Shown here: positions 44,117 through 55,443 of the stretch, in pieces
How the letters are laid out: each line of letters begins with the position of its first letter
Position numbering within the stretch: position 1 is the stretch's first letter
Assembly: GCF_020379485.1 (NCBI RefSeq)
Contig: NW_026016759.1
Span: 31,762 to 95,761 of the forward strand
Origin: Brassica napus
Taxonomy: Eukaryota > Streptophyta > Magnoliopsida > Brassicales > Brassicaceae
DNA length: 64,000 bases
Reading direction: 5' to 3'
The notes under the pieces: model-generated
The model's database searches: none
What the model was told of the DNA's origin: nothing
The model's input: only the letters and a program-made list of their open reading frames with translations
Made by a program: the position numbers and the translations under genes

Positions 44117-44371
44117 GCTGTGCTTTCTCACATGCTTGCACTAGTATAAAGGTAACTTCTCCTTTCCAGCATCATACAGGCTGTCAAAGTGATCCCTTAT
44201 CCTTCCTTAACCTCACTTATCCTCTTTGGTCGAGTTTCCTCTCTTCTCTTCACTAAGTTACCTTCTCATCCCATCAGATAACTTCCCCAAGTAGTTACTG
44301 TGGTTAAAATAAAGTTACCACAGTAAAACTCTAAAGTTACTGTCTCAGCCTCCTTGGTCTTCATCTCAATA
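44117..44371 (-). repeat. 5' LTR of A1, second part
   Basis: 255 bp (U3 part) completing 16740-16969 across C1. It ends CTCAATA before the TAAAT duplication and the satellite. Confidence 0.93.
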
Positions 44372-45731
44372 TAAATCTCATAGGAGTTAGGATGAAGAAG
44401 CTATCCCACTTTCAAATCAAGTGATCCCAGTTTTTCTGTTTGGGAATATGATAGCTTCTTTGTCATTCTAATCAAACAAGGATGAATCTTGATGTAAGAA
44501 GCTTGATTTTGATACATAAAGTAGTGGAGAACCATTAGGAAGTTGAATAAATCTCATAGGAGTTAGGATGAAGAAGCTATCCCACTTTCAAATCAGATGA
44601 TCCCAGTTTTCCTGTTTGGGAATATGACAGCTTCCTTGTTATTCTAATCAAACCAGGATGAATCGCGATGTAAGAAGCTTGATTTTGATACATAAAGTAA
44701 TGGAGAATCACTAGGAAGTTGAATAAATCTCATAGGAGTTAGGATGAAGAAGCTATCCCACTTTCAAATCATGTGATCCTAGTTTTCTTGTTTGGGAATA
44801 TAACAGCTTCCTTGTCATTCTAATCGAACCAGGATGAATCGTGATGTAAGAAGCTTGATTTTGATACATAAAGTAATGGAGAATCACTAGGAAGTTGAAT
44901 AAATCTCATAGGAATTAGGATGAAGAACCTATCCCACTTTCAAAATCAGGTGATCCCAGTTTTCCTGTTAGGTAATATGACAGCTTCTTTGTCATTCTAA
45001 TCAAACCAGGATGAATCGTGATGTAAGAAGCTTGAATTGGATTCATAAAGTAGTGGAGAACCACTAGGAAGTTGAATAAATCTTATAGGAGTTAGGATGA
45101 AGAAGCTATCCCACTTTCAAATTAGGTGATCCTAGTTTTCCTGTTTGGGAATATTACAGCTTCCTTGTCATTCTAATCAAACCAGGATGAATCGCGACGT
45201 AAGAAGCTTGATTTTGATACATAAAGTAATGGAGAATCATTAGGAAGTTGAATAAATCTCATAGGAGTTAGGATGAAGAAGCTGTCCCAGTTTCAAATCA
45301 GGTGATCCCAATTTTCCTGTTTGGGAATATGACAGCTTCCTTGTCATTCTAATCAAAACAGGATGAATCGCGATGTAAGAAGCTTGATTTTGACACATAA
45401 AGTAATGGAGAATCACTAGGAAGTTGAATAAATCTCATAGGAGTTAGGATGAAGAAGCTATCCCACTTTCAAATCAGGTGATCCCAGTTTTCCTGTTTGG
45501 GAATATGACAGCTTCCTTGTCATTCTAATCAAACCAAGATGAATCACGATGTAAGAAACTTGATTTTAACACATAAAGTAATGGAGAATCACTAGGAAGT
45601 TGAATAAATCTCATAGGAGTTAGGATGAAGAAGCTATCCCACTTTCAAATCAGGTGATCCCAGTTTTCCTGTTTGGGAATATGACAGCTTCCTTGTCATT
45701 CTAATCAAAACAGGATGAATCGCGATGTAAG

Positions 45732-47315
45732 AAGCTTGATTTTGATACATATAGTAATGGAGAATCACTAGGAAGTTGAATAAATTTCATAGGAGTTAGG
45801 ATGAAGAAGCTATCCCACTTTCAAATCAGGTGATCCCACTTTTCCTGTTTGGGAATATGACAGCTTCTTTGTCATTCTAATCAAACCAGGATGAATCGCG
45901 ATGTAAGAAGCTTGATTTTGTTATATAAAGTAATGGAGAATCACTAGGAAGTTGAATAAATCTCATAGGAGTTAGGATGAAGAAGCTATCCCACTTTCAA
46001 ATCAGGTGATCCCAGTTTTCCTGTTTGGGAATATGACAGCTTCCTTGTCATTCTAATCAAAACAGGATGAATCGCGATGGAAGAAGCTTGATTTTGATAT
46101 ATAAAGTAATGGAGAATCACTAGGAAGTTGAATAAATCTCATAGGAGTTAGGATGAAGAAGCTATCCCACTTTCAAATCAAGTGATCCCAGTTTTTCTGT
46201 TTGGGAATATGATAGCTTCCTTGTCATTCTAATCAAAACAGGATGAATCGCGATGTAAGAAGCTTGATTTTGATACATATAGTAATGGAGAATCACTAGG
46301 AAGTTGAATAAATTTCATAGGAGTTAGGATGAAGAAGCTATCCCACTTTCAAATCAGGTGATCCCACTTTTCCTGTTTGGGAATATGACAGCTTCTTTGT
46401 CATTCTAATCAAACCAGGATGAATCGCGATGTAAGAAGCTTGATTTTGTTATATAAAGTAATGGAGAATCACTAGGAAGTTGAATAAATCTCATAGGAGT
46501 TAGGATGAAGAAGCTATCCCACTTTCAAATCAGGTGATCCCAGTTTTCCTGTTTGGGAATATGACAGCTTCCTTGTCATTCTAATCAAAACAGGATGAAT
46601 CGCGATGGAAGAAGCTTGATTTTGATATATAAAGTAATGGAGAATCACTAGGAAGTTGAATAAATCTCATAGGAGTTAGGATGAAGAAGCTATCCCACTT
46701 TCAAATCAAGTGATCCCAGTTTTTCTGTTTGGGAATATGATAGCTTCCTTGTCATTCTAATCAAAACAGGATGAATCGCGATGTAAGAAGCTTGATTTTG
46801 ATACATATAGTAATGGAGAATCACTAGGAAGTTGAATAAATTTCATAGGAGTTAGGATGAAGAAGCTATCCCACTTTCAAATCAGGTGATCCCACTTTTC
46901 CTGTTTGGGAATATAACAGCTTCTTTGTCATTCTAATCAAACCAGGATGAATCGCGATGTAAGAAGCTTGATTTTGTTATATAAAGTAATGGAGAATCAC
47001 TAGGAAGTTGAATAAATCTCATAGGAGTTAGGATGAAGAAGCTATCCCACTTTCAAATCAGGTGATCCCAGTTTTCCTGTTTGGGAATATGACAGCTTCC
47101 TTGTCATTCTAATCAAAACAGGATGAATCGCGATGGAAGAAGCTTGATTTTGATATATAAAGTAATGGAGAATCACTAGGAAGTTGAATAAATCTCATAG
47201 GAGTTAGGATGAAGAAGCTATCCCACTTTCAAATCAAGTGATCCCAGTTTTTCTGTTTGGGAATATGATAGCTTCTTTGTCATTCTAATCAAACAAGGAT
47301 GAATCTTGATGTAAG
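45732..47315. repeat. Three-monomer higher-order repeat (3 x 528 bp)
   Basis: Three successive 528-bp blocks starting at HindIII sites 45732, 46260 and 46788. Within each block the units differ in order: GATACATATAG with AATTTCATAGG and CACTTTTCC; then GTTATATAAAG; then GATATATAAAG with AAGTGATCCC and GATAGCTTC. The GTTATATAAAG landmark recurs at 45920, 46448 and 46976. Confidence 0.85.
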
Positions 47316-47888
47316 AAGCTTGATTTTGATACATAAAGTAGTGGAGAACCATTAGGAAGTTGAATAAATCTCATAGGAGTTAGGATGAAGAAGCTATCCC
47401 ACTTTCAAATCAGATGATCCCAGTTTTCCTGTTTGGGAATATGACAGCTTCCTTGTTATTCTAATCAAACCAGGATGAATCGCGATGTAAGAAGCTTGAT
47501 TTTGATACATAAAGTAATGGAGAATCACTAGGAAGTTGAATAAATCTCATAGGAGTTAGGATGAAGAAGCTATCCCACTTTCAAATCATGTGATCCTAGT
47601 TTTCTTGTTTGGGAATATAACAGCTTCCTTGTCATTCTAATCGAACCAGGATGAATCGCGATGTAAGAAGCTTGATTTTGATACATAAAGTAATGGAGAA
47701 TCACTAGGAAGTTGAATAAATCTCATAGGAGTTAGGATGAAGAACCTATCCCACTTTCAAAATCAGGTGATCCCAGTTTTCCTGTTAGGTAATATGACAG
47801 CTTCTTTGTCATTCTAATCAAACCAGGATGAATCGTGATGTAAGAAGCTTGAATTGGATTCATAAAGTAGTGGAGAACCATTAGGAAG
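47189..47888. repeat. Duplicate of satellite block 44372-45071
   Basis: The same run of variant units (ACAAGGATGAATCTTGATG, AATCAGATGATCC, TCGAACCAGG, the 177-bp unit, AAGCTTGAATTGGATTC) occurs in both places, offset 2817 bp (16 units plus one base). I see only about three differences in 700 bp, so the duplication is recent. Confidence 0.82.
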
Positions 47889-47991
47889 TGTTGAGATGAG
47901 GAGTTGATATGAAGGCTTAGAGAGACTTGGGTAATGAAAGGGATAAGGAGATGAAGCAAAGACTGAAGTGAGAGATGCATTGGGAGAATGG
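47889..47991 (+). mobile_element. Copia H0, first 103 bp of its LTR
   Basis: Matches the start of the H2 LTR at 51665 (TGTTGAGATGAGGAGTTGATATG) up to GAGAATGG. It follows satellite at GGAAG (unit positions 40-44), the presumed target duplication. D1 is inserted here, so the rest of H0 should lie right of the window. Confidence 0.8.
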
Positions 47992-48555
47992 TATGACTTT
48001 AGAGAATATGAAAGGTATTGAGAAGTCTAAGAGAGATTCAAGAGAGATTAGAGTGTTTAAGAGAAAGTTTATGAGATTATCATGATGAACTAGAGAGAGA
48101 GAGACTCATAAACTCGTGTATATTATTAATCAATCAGATTACAAGTTATATAGTAAGGGAGAGAGACACTAGGTTAAACATTAGGGAAAGCATAAGCATG
48201 TGGAGTCAAAGGGGAAGAGGAGCGTCCATTTGAAATGATCCAATGGGAGAGCTTACACGCTTTGGTATCTTGGCATCTAAGACCAAGATGCTGTTTGCTT
48301 TACAGCCTGGAACAGCTAGAGACGCGCTGGTCTTCTTCCCTCAACGGACTGATCAGGATAAGGCTGTAACAAGGTTAATCTCTCACGGTAACTCCACTTG
48401 GGTAACTTTAGGATGATCCTCTTTCCCTAAGTGTACGGCCTCACTTGTACGGCCTTGGCTTGTACGGACATCCCTCATGTACTGATTCCTTATTCAGAAT
48501 CCTCTCATCCCTTCATGCCTTCACCTTGATGTCTCTTCTCTCCTTTTATTTAACA
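47992..48555 (-). repeat. 3' LTR of D1
   Basis: 564 bp, TGTTAAATAAAAGG...AAAGTCATA. It has GTAC sites at 48432-48471 (TCCGTACAA among them), GGTAACT sites and the TTGACTCCACATGC box near 48196. The U3 differs from H2. Confidence 0.88.
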
Positions 48556-48697
48556 CTCCCCCTCAAGCTTAGACTCTTGCAAAGCTAAGCTTGGAAAGGC
48601 CATGAGATCTTCCTCATTAAAAACCTCACCAAAGAAAACCCATTGGGACAAAACTTTGATGAGGGAAAAAGAGTGAAGAACTCATGGCTAAGGGGAC
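48556..48697 (-). promoter_or_regulatory. D1 3' module: HP1, HP2, polypurine tract
   Basis: HP1 arms 48654-48664 (CCTCATCAAAG in sense) and 48624-48634 (CTTTGGTGAGG), 33 nt after the stop. HP2 arms CAAGCTTAG and CTAAGCTTG (48585-48593 and 48564-48572). Purine tract next to the LTR. Confidence 0.82.
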
Positions 48698-51664
48698 TCA
48701 GCCACTTGGTGTGAGATCCAGGAGTCCTAGCCTGATGTGAATGGACTCCATGGTCTTCTGTCTCGCGGCTTTGGTAAAGACATCAGCTAACTGATCCTCA
48801 CTCCTTGTATAGCATGGCAAGATTACTCCCAAGACAATCATCTGCCTCACCTTGTGACAATCAACTTCAATGTGCTTGGTTCTCTCATGGAAGACTGAGT
48901 TGGTTGCAATGTGTATAGCCGCTTGATTGTCACAATGCATAGTCATTGGAGTTGCTTGCTCTATCTCCAAATGCTTCAAGATCCCTTTGATCCATACCAA
49001 CTCATTGGTAAGCTTCAGCATTGCTCTATACTCAGCTTCAGCACTTGAACAAGACACCACTTTCTGCTTCTTGCTCTTCCAAGTCACCAAGTTGCCTCCA
49101 ATGAATGTACAGTAGCCAGTGGTTGATCTTCTGTCTGCTCTATCTCCAGCCCAATCCGCATCACAATATCCCACTACTTCAGTACTCTTGTTGCATCCCA
49201 TCCAAACTCCAAGGCTTGATGTCCCGTTCAGATACAAGAGCAGTCTCTCCACCATGCGCCAGTGATGATCCTTTGGAACTTGCATATGCTGGCTCACTTG
49301 GTTCACAGCAAAGCAAATGTCTGGTCTTGTGATGGTGAGGTAGATGAGCTTCCCTACTAGCTTCCTGTATAGCTTTGGATCATGAAAGGCCTTGCTATCT
49401 TCAATCTCCCCCTCACGTGGAATCTTGTATCCATCTTCAAGAGGCATCTTTGCTGTCTTATCTCCTTGTATACCTGCATCTTTCAAAAGATCAAGTGTGT
49501 ACTTCCTTTGGGAAATGAACAATCCTTCCTTAGATCTACACAACTCAATTCCAAGGAAGTATTTCATTTCTCCTAAGTCTTTGATTTCAAACACAGATTT
49601 CAAAAACTCCTTTGTGGCTTTTATACCAGCCTTATCACTACCTGTTATGATAATGTCATCAACATATACAAGTAGACAGATGATACCTGAGGGTGTAGTG
49701 AGAGTGAAGAGAGTGTGATCCAATTCAGACTTCTTGAACCCACGCCCATTTAAGGTAGTGCTCAGCTTGTTATACCATGCTCTAGGAGATTGCTTCAGCC
49801 CATAGATAGCCTTCTTGAGTCTCAATACATTTCCAGGTTTCACAAGGTGCTCTAGACCCGGTGGTGGATACATATACACTTCATCCTCTAGCTCTCCTTG
49901 AAGAAAGGCATTCTTCACATCCATCTGCCAAAGCTCCCACTCAAGATTCACAGCAAGAGATAGTACAATTCTTATGGTATGGAGTTTGGCAACAGGGGCA
50001 AAGGTATCAATGTAGTCTTCCCCATATGTTTGAGTGTATCCTCTAGCCACCAGTCTTGTCTTCTTCCTCTCAATAGTTCCATCAGGTAGATACTTGATAG
50101 TGAATATCCACTTGCTTGTTACTGCCTTCTTCCCTCTTGGTAACTCACTTTCAAACCAAGTGTCATTCTTTATCATAGCATTTGCTTCATCACCCACTGA
50201 TTCTTTCCAATCTTCATGTAACATTGCTTCTTCATATGATCTTGGTACACTGCTCTCATCTAAGCTTGTAATGAATGCACAATGTTCCTTTGGGTAGCTC
50301 GCAAATGAGCACACAGCCTGAGAGGGATGCTTCACAGCTTGAGCATTGTAGTACACTCTCGTGTTTACCCAGTTGGAAGCATCTCTCTTCAGCCGTGTGC
50401 TTCTCCTTAATGGGGCTTGTTCCACCTCCACCACCGTAGGCTGCACCACCGTAGGCTGAACTGCTTCTCTTTCTACTTCATTTGGTTCAATTGGTTCCAC
50501 ATGATCTTCTTGTATGGATTCTTCCTCTCTTTGTATCACACCTTGACCATGACTATCTGAGTCTTGATCCTCATGATCTTCAGGCTCAGCCTCATTTCCC
50601 CCCTCATGATCATGGTGTGATGGTTCTTCAGCTTCATTCTCCTTTGATGGTTGCTGATCCTGGGACATGTTGATTCCAAGTCCTTCCAGTACACGCCTAA
50701 GACTTGTAGCTCGATCAGATGGTTGAGACAAATCTTCAAGATCTTCCCACTTTCTATCTCCATAAAAGCTCTTATCCTCCAAGAACTTCACATCTCTAGA
50801 CACAAGAACTCTCCTGGCTTCTGAATCATAGCATTTGTATCCCTTTTGTGACGTTGAGTAGCCAATGAACATGGCTCTTGTGCTCTTTGCTTCTAGCTTA
50901 TTCCTTAGCTCCCCGGGTACAAGTACAAAGCACACGCATCCAAAGACTCTTAAGTGATCCAGCACAGGTTTGCTTCTGTTTAAAACTTCATAAGGAGCTT
51001 GATCTTCCAGGATCTTGGTTGGTATCCTATTGATTAGATAACAAGCCGAGATCACAGCATCACTCCAGAATCTCTTAGGCACACTTGTATGAAACATCAT
51101 AGACCTTGCCACCTCCATTAGGTGTCTATTCTTTCTCTCAGCTACACCGTTCTGTTGAGGAGTGTATGGACAACTTGTCTGATGTAGAATCCCATGTTGA
51201 GCTAGGTGACTCTTGAATGCATTGCCAGTATATTCTCCACCATTATCAGACCTGAAAATCTTAATCTTGGCATTATACTGGTTAGATACATAAGATTGGA
51301 AGTTTTTAAATGCATCAAGAACCCTATCCTTTGTTTTAATGAGTGTTATCCATGTGTATTTAGATTTCTCATCTATAAATGTGACAAAGTACTTGTAATT
51401 ATCTCTAGATAAGCAGGGAGCAGTCCATACATCAGAGTGAACAAGATCAAAACACTTATCATAGATAGTAGTAGATCTTTTAAAGACAGTCTTACAATGT
51501 TTTCCCAAAATACAAGCCTCACAATCATTATTTTTAAACATGACACCTGGAAACATTAAGCTTAAGGCTCTAACATGTGGATGTCCTAGCCTAGAATGCC
51601 ATAATGCACCTTTACTTAAAACAGAACTCAGCAAACAACTAGAAATGGGGTTAATGTCTTCAAG
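48698..51664 (-). CDS. D1 polyprotein, 3' part (pre-integrase to RNase H)
   Basis: 989 codons without a stop. It opens inside the segment before the pre-integrase domain (LEDINPISSCLL), then has WHSRLGHPHVRA, CEACILGKHC, integrase (HSDVWTAP, RSDNGGEY, QQNGVAERKN), an acidic linker with VVQPTVVQPTVV repeats, RT (YVDDIIITGS) and RNase H (DADWAGD, SSAEAEYRAM, CDNQAA). Residues read upstream of 51664 are antisense of the H2 LTR and not part of the protein. Gag and protease are displaced by the H2 insertion. It is related to C and H but distinct. Confidence 0.9.
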   Translation of the reverse strand, partial: LEDINPISSCLLSSVLSKGALWHSRLGHPHVRALSLMFPGVMFKNNDCEACILGKHCKTVFKRSTTIYDKCFDLVHSDVWTAPCLSRDNYKYFVTFIDEKSKYTWITLIKTKDRVLDAFKNFQSYVSNQYNAKIKIFRSDNGGEYTGNAFKSHLAQHGILHQTSCPYTPQQNGVAERKNRHLMEVARSMMFHTSVPKRFWSDAVISACYLINRIPTKILEDQAPYEVLNRSKPVLDHLRVFGCVCFVLVPGELRNKLEAKSTRAMFIGYSTSQKGYKCYDSEARRVLVSRDVKFLEDKSFYGDRKWEDLEDLSQPSDRATSLRRVLEGLGINMSQDQQPSKENEAEEPSHHDHEGGNEAEPEDHEDQDSDSHGQGVIQREEESIQEDHVEPIEPNEVEREAVQPTVVQPTVVEVEQAPLRRSTRLKRDASNWVNTRVYYNAQAVKHPSQAVCSFASYPKEHCAFITSLDESSVPRSYEEAMLHEDWKESVGDEANAMIKNDTWFESELPRGKKAVTSKWIFTIKYLPDGTIERKKTRLVARGYTQTYGEDYIDTFAPVAKLHTIRIVLSLAVNLEWELWQMDVKNAFLQGELEDEVYMYPPPGLEHLVKPGNVLRLKKAIYGLKQSPRAWYNKLSTTLNGRGFKKSELDHTLFTLTTPSGIICLLVYVDDIIITGSDKAGIKATKEFLKSVFEIKDLGEMKYFLGIELCRSKEGLFISQRKYTLDLLKDAGIQGDKTAKMPLEDGYKIPREGEIEDSKAFHDPKLYRKLVGKLIYLTITRPDICFAVNQVSQHMQVPKDHHWRMVERLLLYLNGTSSLGVWMGCNKSTEVVGYCDADWAGDRADRRSTTGYCTFIGGNLVTWKSKKQKVVSCSSAEAEYRAMLKLTNELVWIKGILKHLEIEQATPMTMHCDNQAAIHIATNSVFHERTKHIEVDCHKVRQMIVLGVILPCYTRSEDQLADVFTKAARQKTMESIHIRLGLLDLTPSG

Positions 51665-52374
51665 TGTTGAGATGAGGAGTTGATATGAAGGCTTAGAGAG
51701 ACTTGGGTAATGAAAGGGATAAGGAGATGAAGCAAAGACTGAAGTGAGAGATGCATTGGGAGAATGGTACGGACGGTACAAACCGTACGGATCAGTTCGA
51801 CCAAGATCACTTGAGTCTCGACCTTTCTCCACATTCTGAAGTTGTGCAAACTTAGGGTGAAGTGTACGGAGTTACCATGTCCGTACCATCTGAAGTTACC
51901 ACGGTAAAAAGAAGTTTGAACAACAAGGAAGAGGGAAAGGCTGAAGACACTTATGCAAAGGGAAGGTCTCGGCCAAAGGAAAGGAGATGACCGTTTATGG
52001 ATAAGAGGAGGCGCGGCTTTACAGCTAAGACAGGCTGTAAAGGTGTTTGGCATCTGATCCAAGATGCCAAAGGGATCAAACGTGTGATGGCCCCTATTGG
52101 ATGGATTCAAAACCGGCTAGCTCTTCCCATTTGACCTCACATGCTTAGGCGACCTTAACCCATTTGGAAACCCTATGTTCTCTAAGTATAAATATGTAAT
52201 CTCCTCATTAATAAAAGATTAGACAGTTCTTGACACAAAAACACTTTCTTAGATTCAAAGACTCTCAATCATGATTCTACACTAAACTCTTAGCTAAACT
52301 CGGTCTAAATCATCTCTAAACTTCTCTAATCCCTTTCTTTCCTTATATCAAACTCAGATTCTCTAAAGTTCATA
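51665..52374 (+). repeat. 5' LTR of H2
   Basis: 710 bp, TGTTGAGATGAGG...TTCATA. It has GTAC-core sites at about 51766-51799 and 51866-51890, TTACCACGGTAA, the box TTGACCTCACATGC (52131-52144) with a W-box core, and a TATA box TATAAATA (52187-52194). Confidence 0.87.
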
Positions 52375-52459
52375 TGGTATCAGAGCCAGGTTCATCATAA
52401 TCTGGGTTTGAGTACTAAGAACACTTGAGTTGCATTTCGTTCATCCGAGTGGGTCTGAA
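52375..52459 (+). promoter_or_regulatory. H2 primer binding site and leader
   Basis: TGGTATCAGAGCCAGGTT (52375-52392), then 67 nt to the ATG at 52460. Confidence 0.86.
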
Positions 52460-54664
52460 ATGGAAAGCAACAAAGCTGTGGTTCCGGTTACTCTCAAGGG
52501 GGGTAACTATCTTTTGTGGTCTCGTTTGGTGAAGACTGCAGTGGGGAGTAAGGGTTTATGGGGACACATCACACAGAGTGAAGCCCCAAAGCTCATTACT
52601 TATGAAGGCGACAAGGAGGTTGTCGAGTGCGATGAGGAGAAGTGGGAGCAGGATGATCAGCTGGTGATGTCCATACTCCAACGGTCTCTTGAAGTGTCTA
52701 TCCTGGAGGCATACAGCTACTGTGAGACAGCAAAGGATCTTTGGGACACGCTAAAGAAGGTTTATGGTAACATCTCAAACTTGAGCCGTGTGTTTGAAGT
52801 GAAACGTGCTATCAACAGCTTGACACAGGAGGACATGGAGTTCACTAAGCATCTTGGGAGGTTCAGAGCTTTGTGGTCTGAACTGGAGATGCTGAGGCCA
52901 GGCACAACCAACCTAGATGAGCTGGCTGAGAGACGCGAGCAGGATAAGGTGTTTGGGTTGTTGCTCACGTTGAATCCAAGCTACAACAGCCTCATCAAAC
53001 ACATTCTGAGGTCCGGAAAGTTACCTGATCTTGAGGACGTGTGTGCGCAAGTTCAGAAGGAGGAAGGGTCTATTGGTCTCTTTGGAGGGAAGGGGAGATC
53101 ACTCTTGCAAACCAAGCTGAGGTTCCGCAAGCAAACCGTGCAAGCTCTAACCAGTATGATGCAAAGAAGTTCACGGGAAATTGTGATCATTGCAAGAGAC
53201 AAGGTCACAAGAAGAACCAGTGCTGGATCTTGCATCCTCATCTGAAGCCGGCCAAGTTCTCAAGAGAGAAAGATGGGAGAGCCAATGTCTCGTATGCTGG
53301 AAGTGAGCCGGGAAGTTCAAGTGTTGCTGGGAGCTCAGGCCAAGCTGGAGAGGGCGGGACACGTGAGCCTGGAGATAGCAAGGCCCTGGTGACTTACACA
53401 GCTCAACCAAGCCTTCAGAACAACCGTGAGAACGAGTACCTGAGGAGATCGGACCTTGACTCCCTCATCAAAATGCTAAAGGAGAATGGTAACACACTTG
53501 GTACTCTTGGTTACTCTTTTGGTGCATCATATGAACCGTATAGTATTGCTAGAGAACCTGATCACTCAAGCATTGCTTATAAACCTACTAGCATACTAGG
53601 ACAGTCTCATATTGCACACAATCTGTTTAAACCATTGGTAGTTGATTCAGGAGCATCTCATCACATGATTAGTGATACTAGTTTGATTAGAGACATTGAA
53701 CCTACAAATGGACATGTCATGATTGCAAATGGAGATAAAATCCCAATTAGAGGAATTGGCAAGCTAAAATTGTTTGATAAAGAATCTAAAGCATTTTACA
53801 TGCCTGACTTCACATCAAATCTATTATCTGTAAAGAAATGCACTACAGATCTTAATTGCAATGTTATATTCAGTCCTAATGATGTGAAGTTTCAGGATAT
53901 TGAGAGCAGCCAATTGATTGGAAAAGGAGTTACCAAGGGAGATTTATATTTACTTGAAGAACTAGCTCCTGTTTCTGATTACTTGTGCTCATTTACTTCT
54001 GCTTCTATGATGAATAAAAATGCATTGTGGCATGCTAGACTAGGTCATCCCCATGTTAGGGCTTTAAACTTAATGTTACCAGGTGTGGTATTTGAAAATA
54101 AGGATTGTGAAGCTTGCATCTTAGGCAAGCATTGTAAAACTGTTTTTCCCATTTCATCTACTGTTTATGACAAGTGCTTTGATTTAATTCACTCTGATGT
54201 TTGGACTGCTCCTTGCTTGTCTAGGGATAGTTTTAAATACTTTGTCACATTCATAGATGAAAAATCGAAATACACCTGGATAACACTTATTCAAACCAAA
54301 GATAGGGTGCTTGAAGCTTTTAAAAATTTTCAAAACTATGTGACTAACCATTACAATGCCAAGATTAAAATTTTGAGATCAGATAATGGTGGGGAATACA
54401 CTGGTCAAGCCTTCAAGCAACATCTAGCTCAACATGGGATACTACACCAAACGAGTTGTCCCTATACTCCTCAGCAAAATGGAGTGGCTGAGAGAAAGAA
54501 TAGGCATCTCATGGAGGTGGCAAGGTCAATGATGTTTCAAGCAAATGTCCCTAAGAGGTTTTGGAGTGATGCTGTGGCTACATCTTGTTATCTAATCAAC
54601 CGGATCCCAACTAAGATTCTACAGGATCAGTCCCCTTTTGAAGCCTTGAACAAGTACAAGCCAT
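52460..54664 (+). pseudogene. H2 Gag-Pol, 5' part, frameshifted and truncated
   Basis: ATG at 52460 (MESNKAVVPVTLKGG). The Gag core matches C (NYLLWSRLVKTAVGSKGLWG). A one-base loss in a G run (four G at 53092-53095, where C has five) shifts the frame between capsid and zinc knuckle, so the Gag frame stops at 53245. The downstream frame then gives an intact knuckle (CDHCKRQGHKKNQC), protease (LVVDSGASHHMISD), pre-integrase and integrase (RSDNGGEY) until C2 inserts after NKYKPLL. It is closest to family C. The lesion may be genuine or a homopolymer error. Confidence 0.88.
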
Positions 54665-55230
54665 TGTTGAGTTGAGTTGATTATATTGGTATGGAGAGAA
54701 GAGGAGTTGAAGAGGAGAAGAGATGGAGAAGCTTAGGGGGTTTGGGTGTGAATGGTACGGACGTCCGTACAAGGCCGTACATGGCCGTACCGTCCGTACC
54801 AAAGGTCTCGACCAAAACTTACCCAACTCGACCAAGTGAAACGGTAACAAGGGAGTGTTACCTTGGGGACTTAAGGAGAAGGGATCAGACCGTTGAGTGG
54901 ATAAGGGAAGAGCGTGCCAGGCTGGAACAGGCTGTAAAGAGGCAAAGCGTGTGAGCCTTACCATCCAATCATCCGGAAAGCAACCTTGACTCTACATGCT
55001 TCAATAGTGCCCATTTCGCCTCTTGTAAACCCTAATGCTTTCTATATAAATATGTAACCTCACTCATTAATAAGATCAATCAGTTCGAGTCTCTCTAATC
55101 TCTTAGACTATGGTTTTCTCTTAGACTCTAAACGGCTCTTTCTAGTCTCTTAATCTTTCACAAACTTCTCTTAATCACTTCCTAAACACTCTCTTTATTC
55201 TAATCACTCTAAAGATCTCTTAATCTCATA
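54665..55230 (+). repeat. 5' LTR of C2
   Basis: 566 bp. GTAC cluster 54754-54800. TATA box TATATAAATA 55043-55052. Confidence 0.93.
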
Positions 55231-55443
55231 TGGTATCAGAGCCAGGTTCATTTGAATCTGGGGTTTGATCTTTAGAGAGTTACAAGCTAAACGTCTTTGA
55301 AGCTACACGCGAGTAGTCTTGAAGGTGTTGAAGCTGTGGTTCGTTCTAGTTGAAGCTGTACTGCGTTCTGTGGGTTTGCGTGATTCTAGACTCAAGGTTG
55401 GTGTGTACGAGATCCAAGATTCAAGTTTTCAAGTCAAGCAAAG
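55231..55443 (+). promoter_or_regulatory. C2 primer binding site and leader
   Basis: TGGTATCAGAGCCAGGTT (55231-55248) and a 195-nt leader to the ATG at 55444, as in C1. Confidence 0.87.

Larger units (their letters stand above)
6242..44371 (-). mobile_element. Ty1/copia retrotransposon A1 (complete, interrupted twice)
   Basis: Inserted in the satellite with target duplication TAAAT (6237-6241 and 44372-44376). Its own sequence is about 5443 bp; the rest is A2 inside pol and C1 inside the 5' LTR. LTRs are 485 bp each (the right one split 230 + 255). They begin TATTGAG and end GTGTATA, so the termini are TA...TA rather than TG...CA. Both A1 LTRs carry GAAAAGATT where both A3 LTRs carry GAAAATATT, which independently confirms the pairing. 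Confidence 0.93.
44372..47888. repeat. 176-bp centromeric satellite (CentBr-type), right segment
   Basis: About 20 units of 176 bp, two of them 177 bp (extra A in TTTCAAAATCAGG near 44940 and 47757). It begins at unit position 50, exactly where the left segment stops, and ends at position 44 where H0 inserts. Together the two segments hold about 28 units. It contains a three-unit higher-order repeat and a 2817-bp spaced duplication. Confidence 0.94.
47992..51664 (-). mobile_element. Ty1/copia retrotransposon D1, 3' part
   Basis: On the minus strand it has the 3' LTR, purine tract, hairpins and coding from pre-integrase to RNase H. Its 5' part is cut off at 51664 by H2 and should continue right of the window. 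The presumed target duplication is AATGG in H0. The flank before H2 is TCAAG. Confidence 0.87.
51665..54664 (+). mobile_element. Ty1/copia retrotransposon H2, 5' part
   Basis: 5' LTR, primer site, gag, protease and start of integrase, cut at 54664 by C2. The remainder should lie right of the window. Same family as H0. Confidence 0.87.

Noticed and set aside
48698..51832. D1 protein starting at the ATG at 51832
   Set aside because: The first ~55 codons are antisense to the H2 LTR; D1 coding starts at the 51664 junction.
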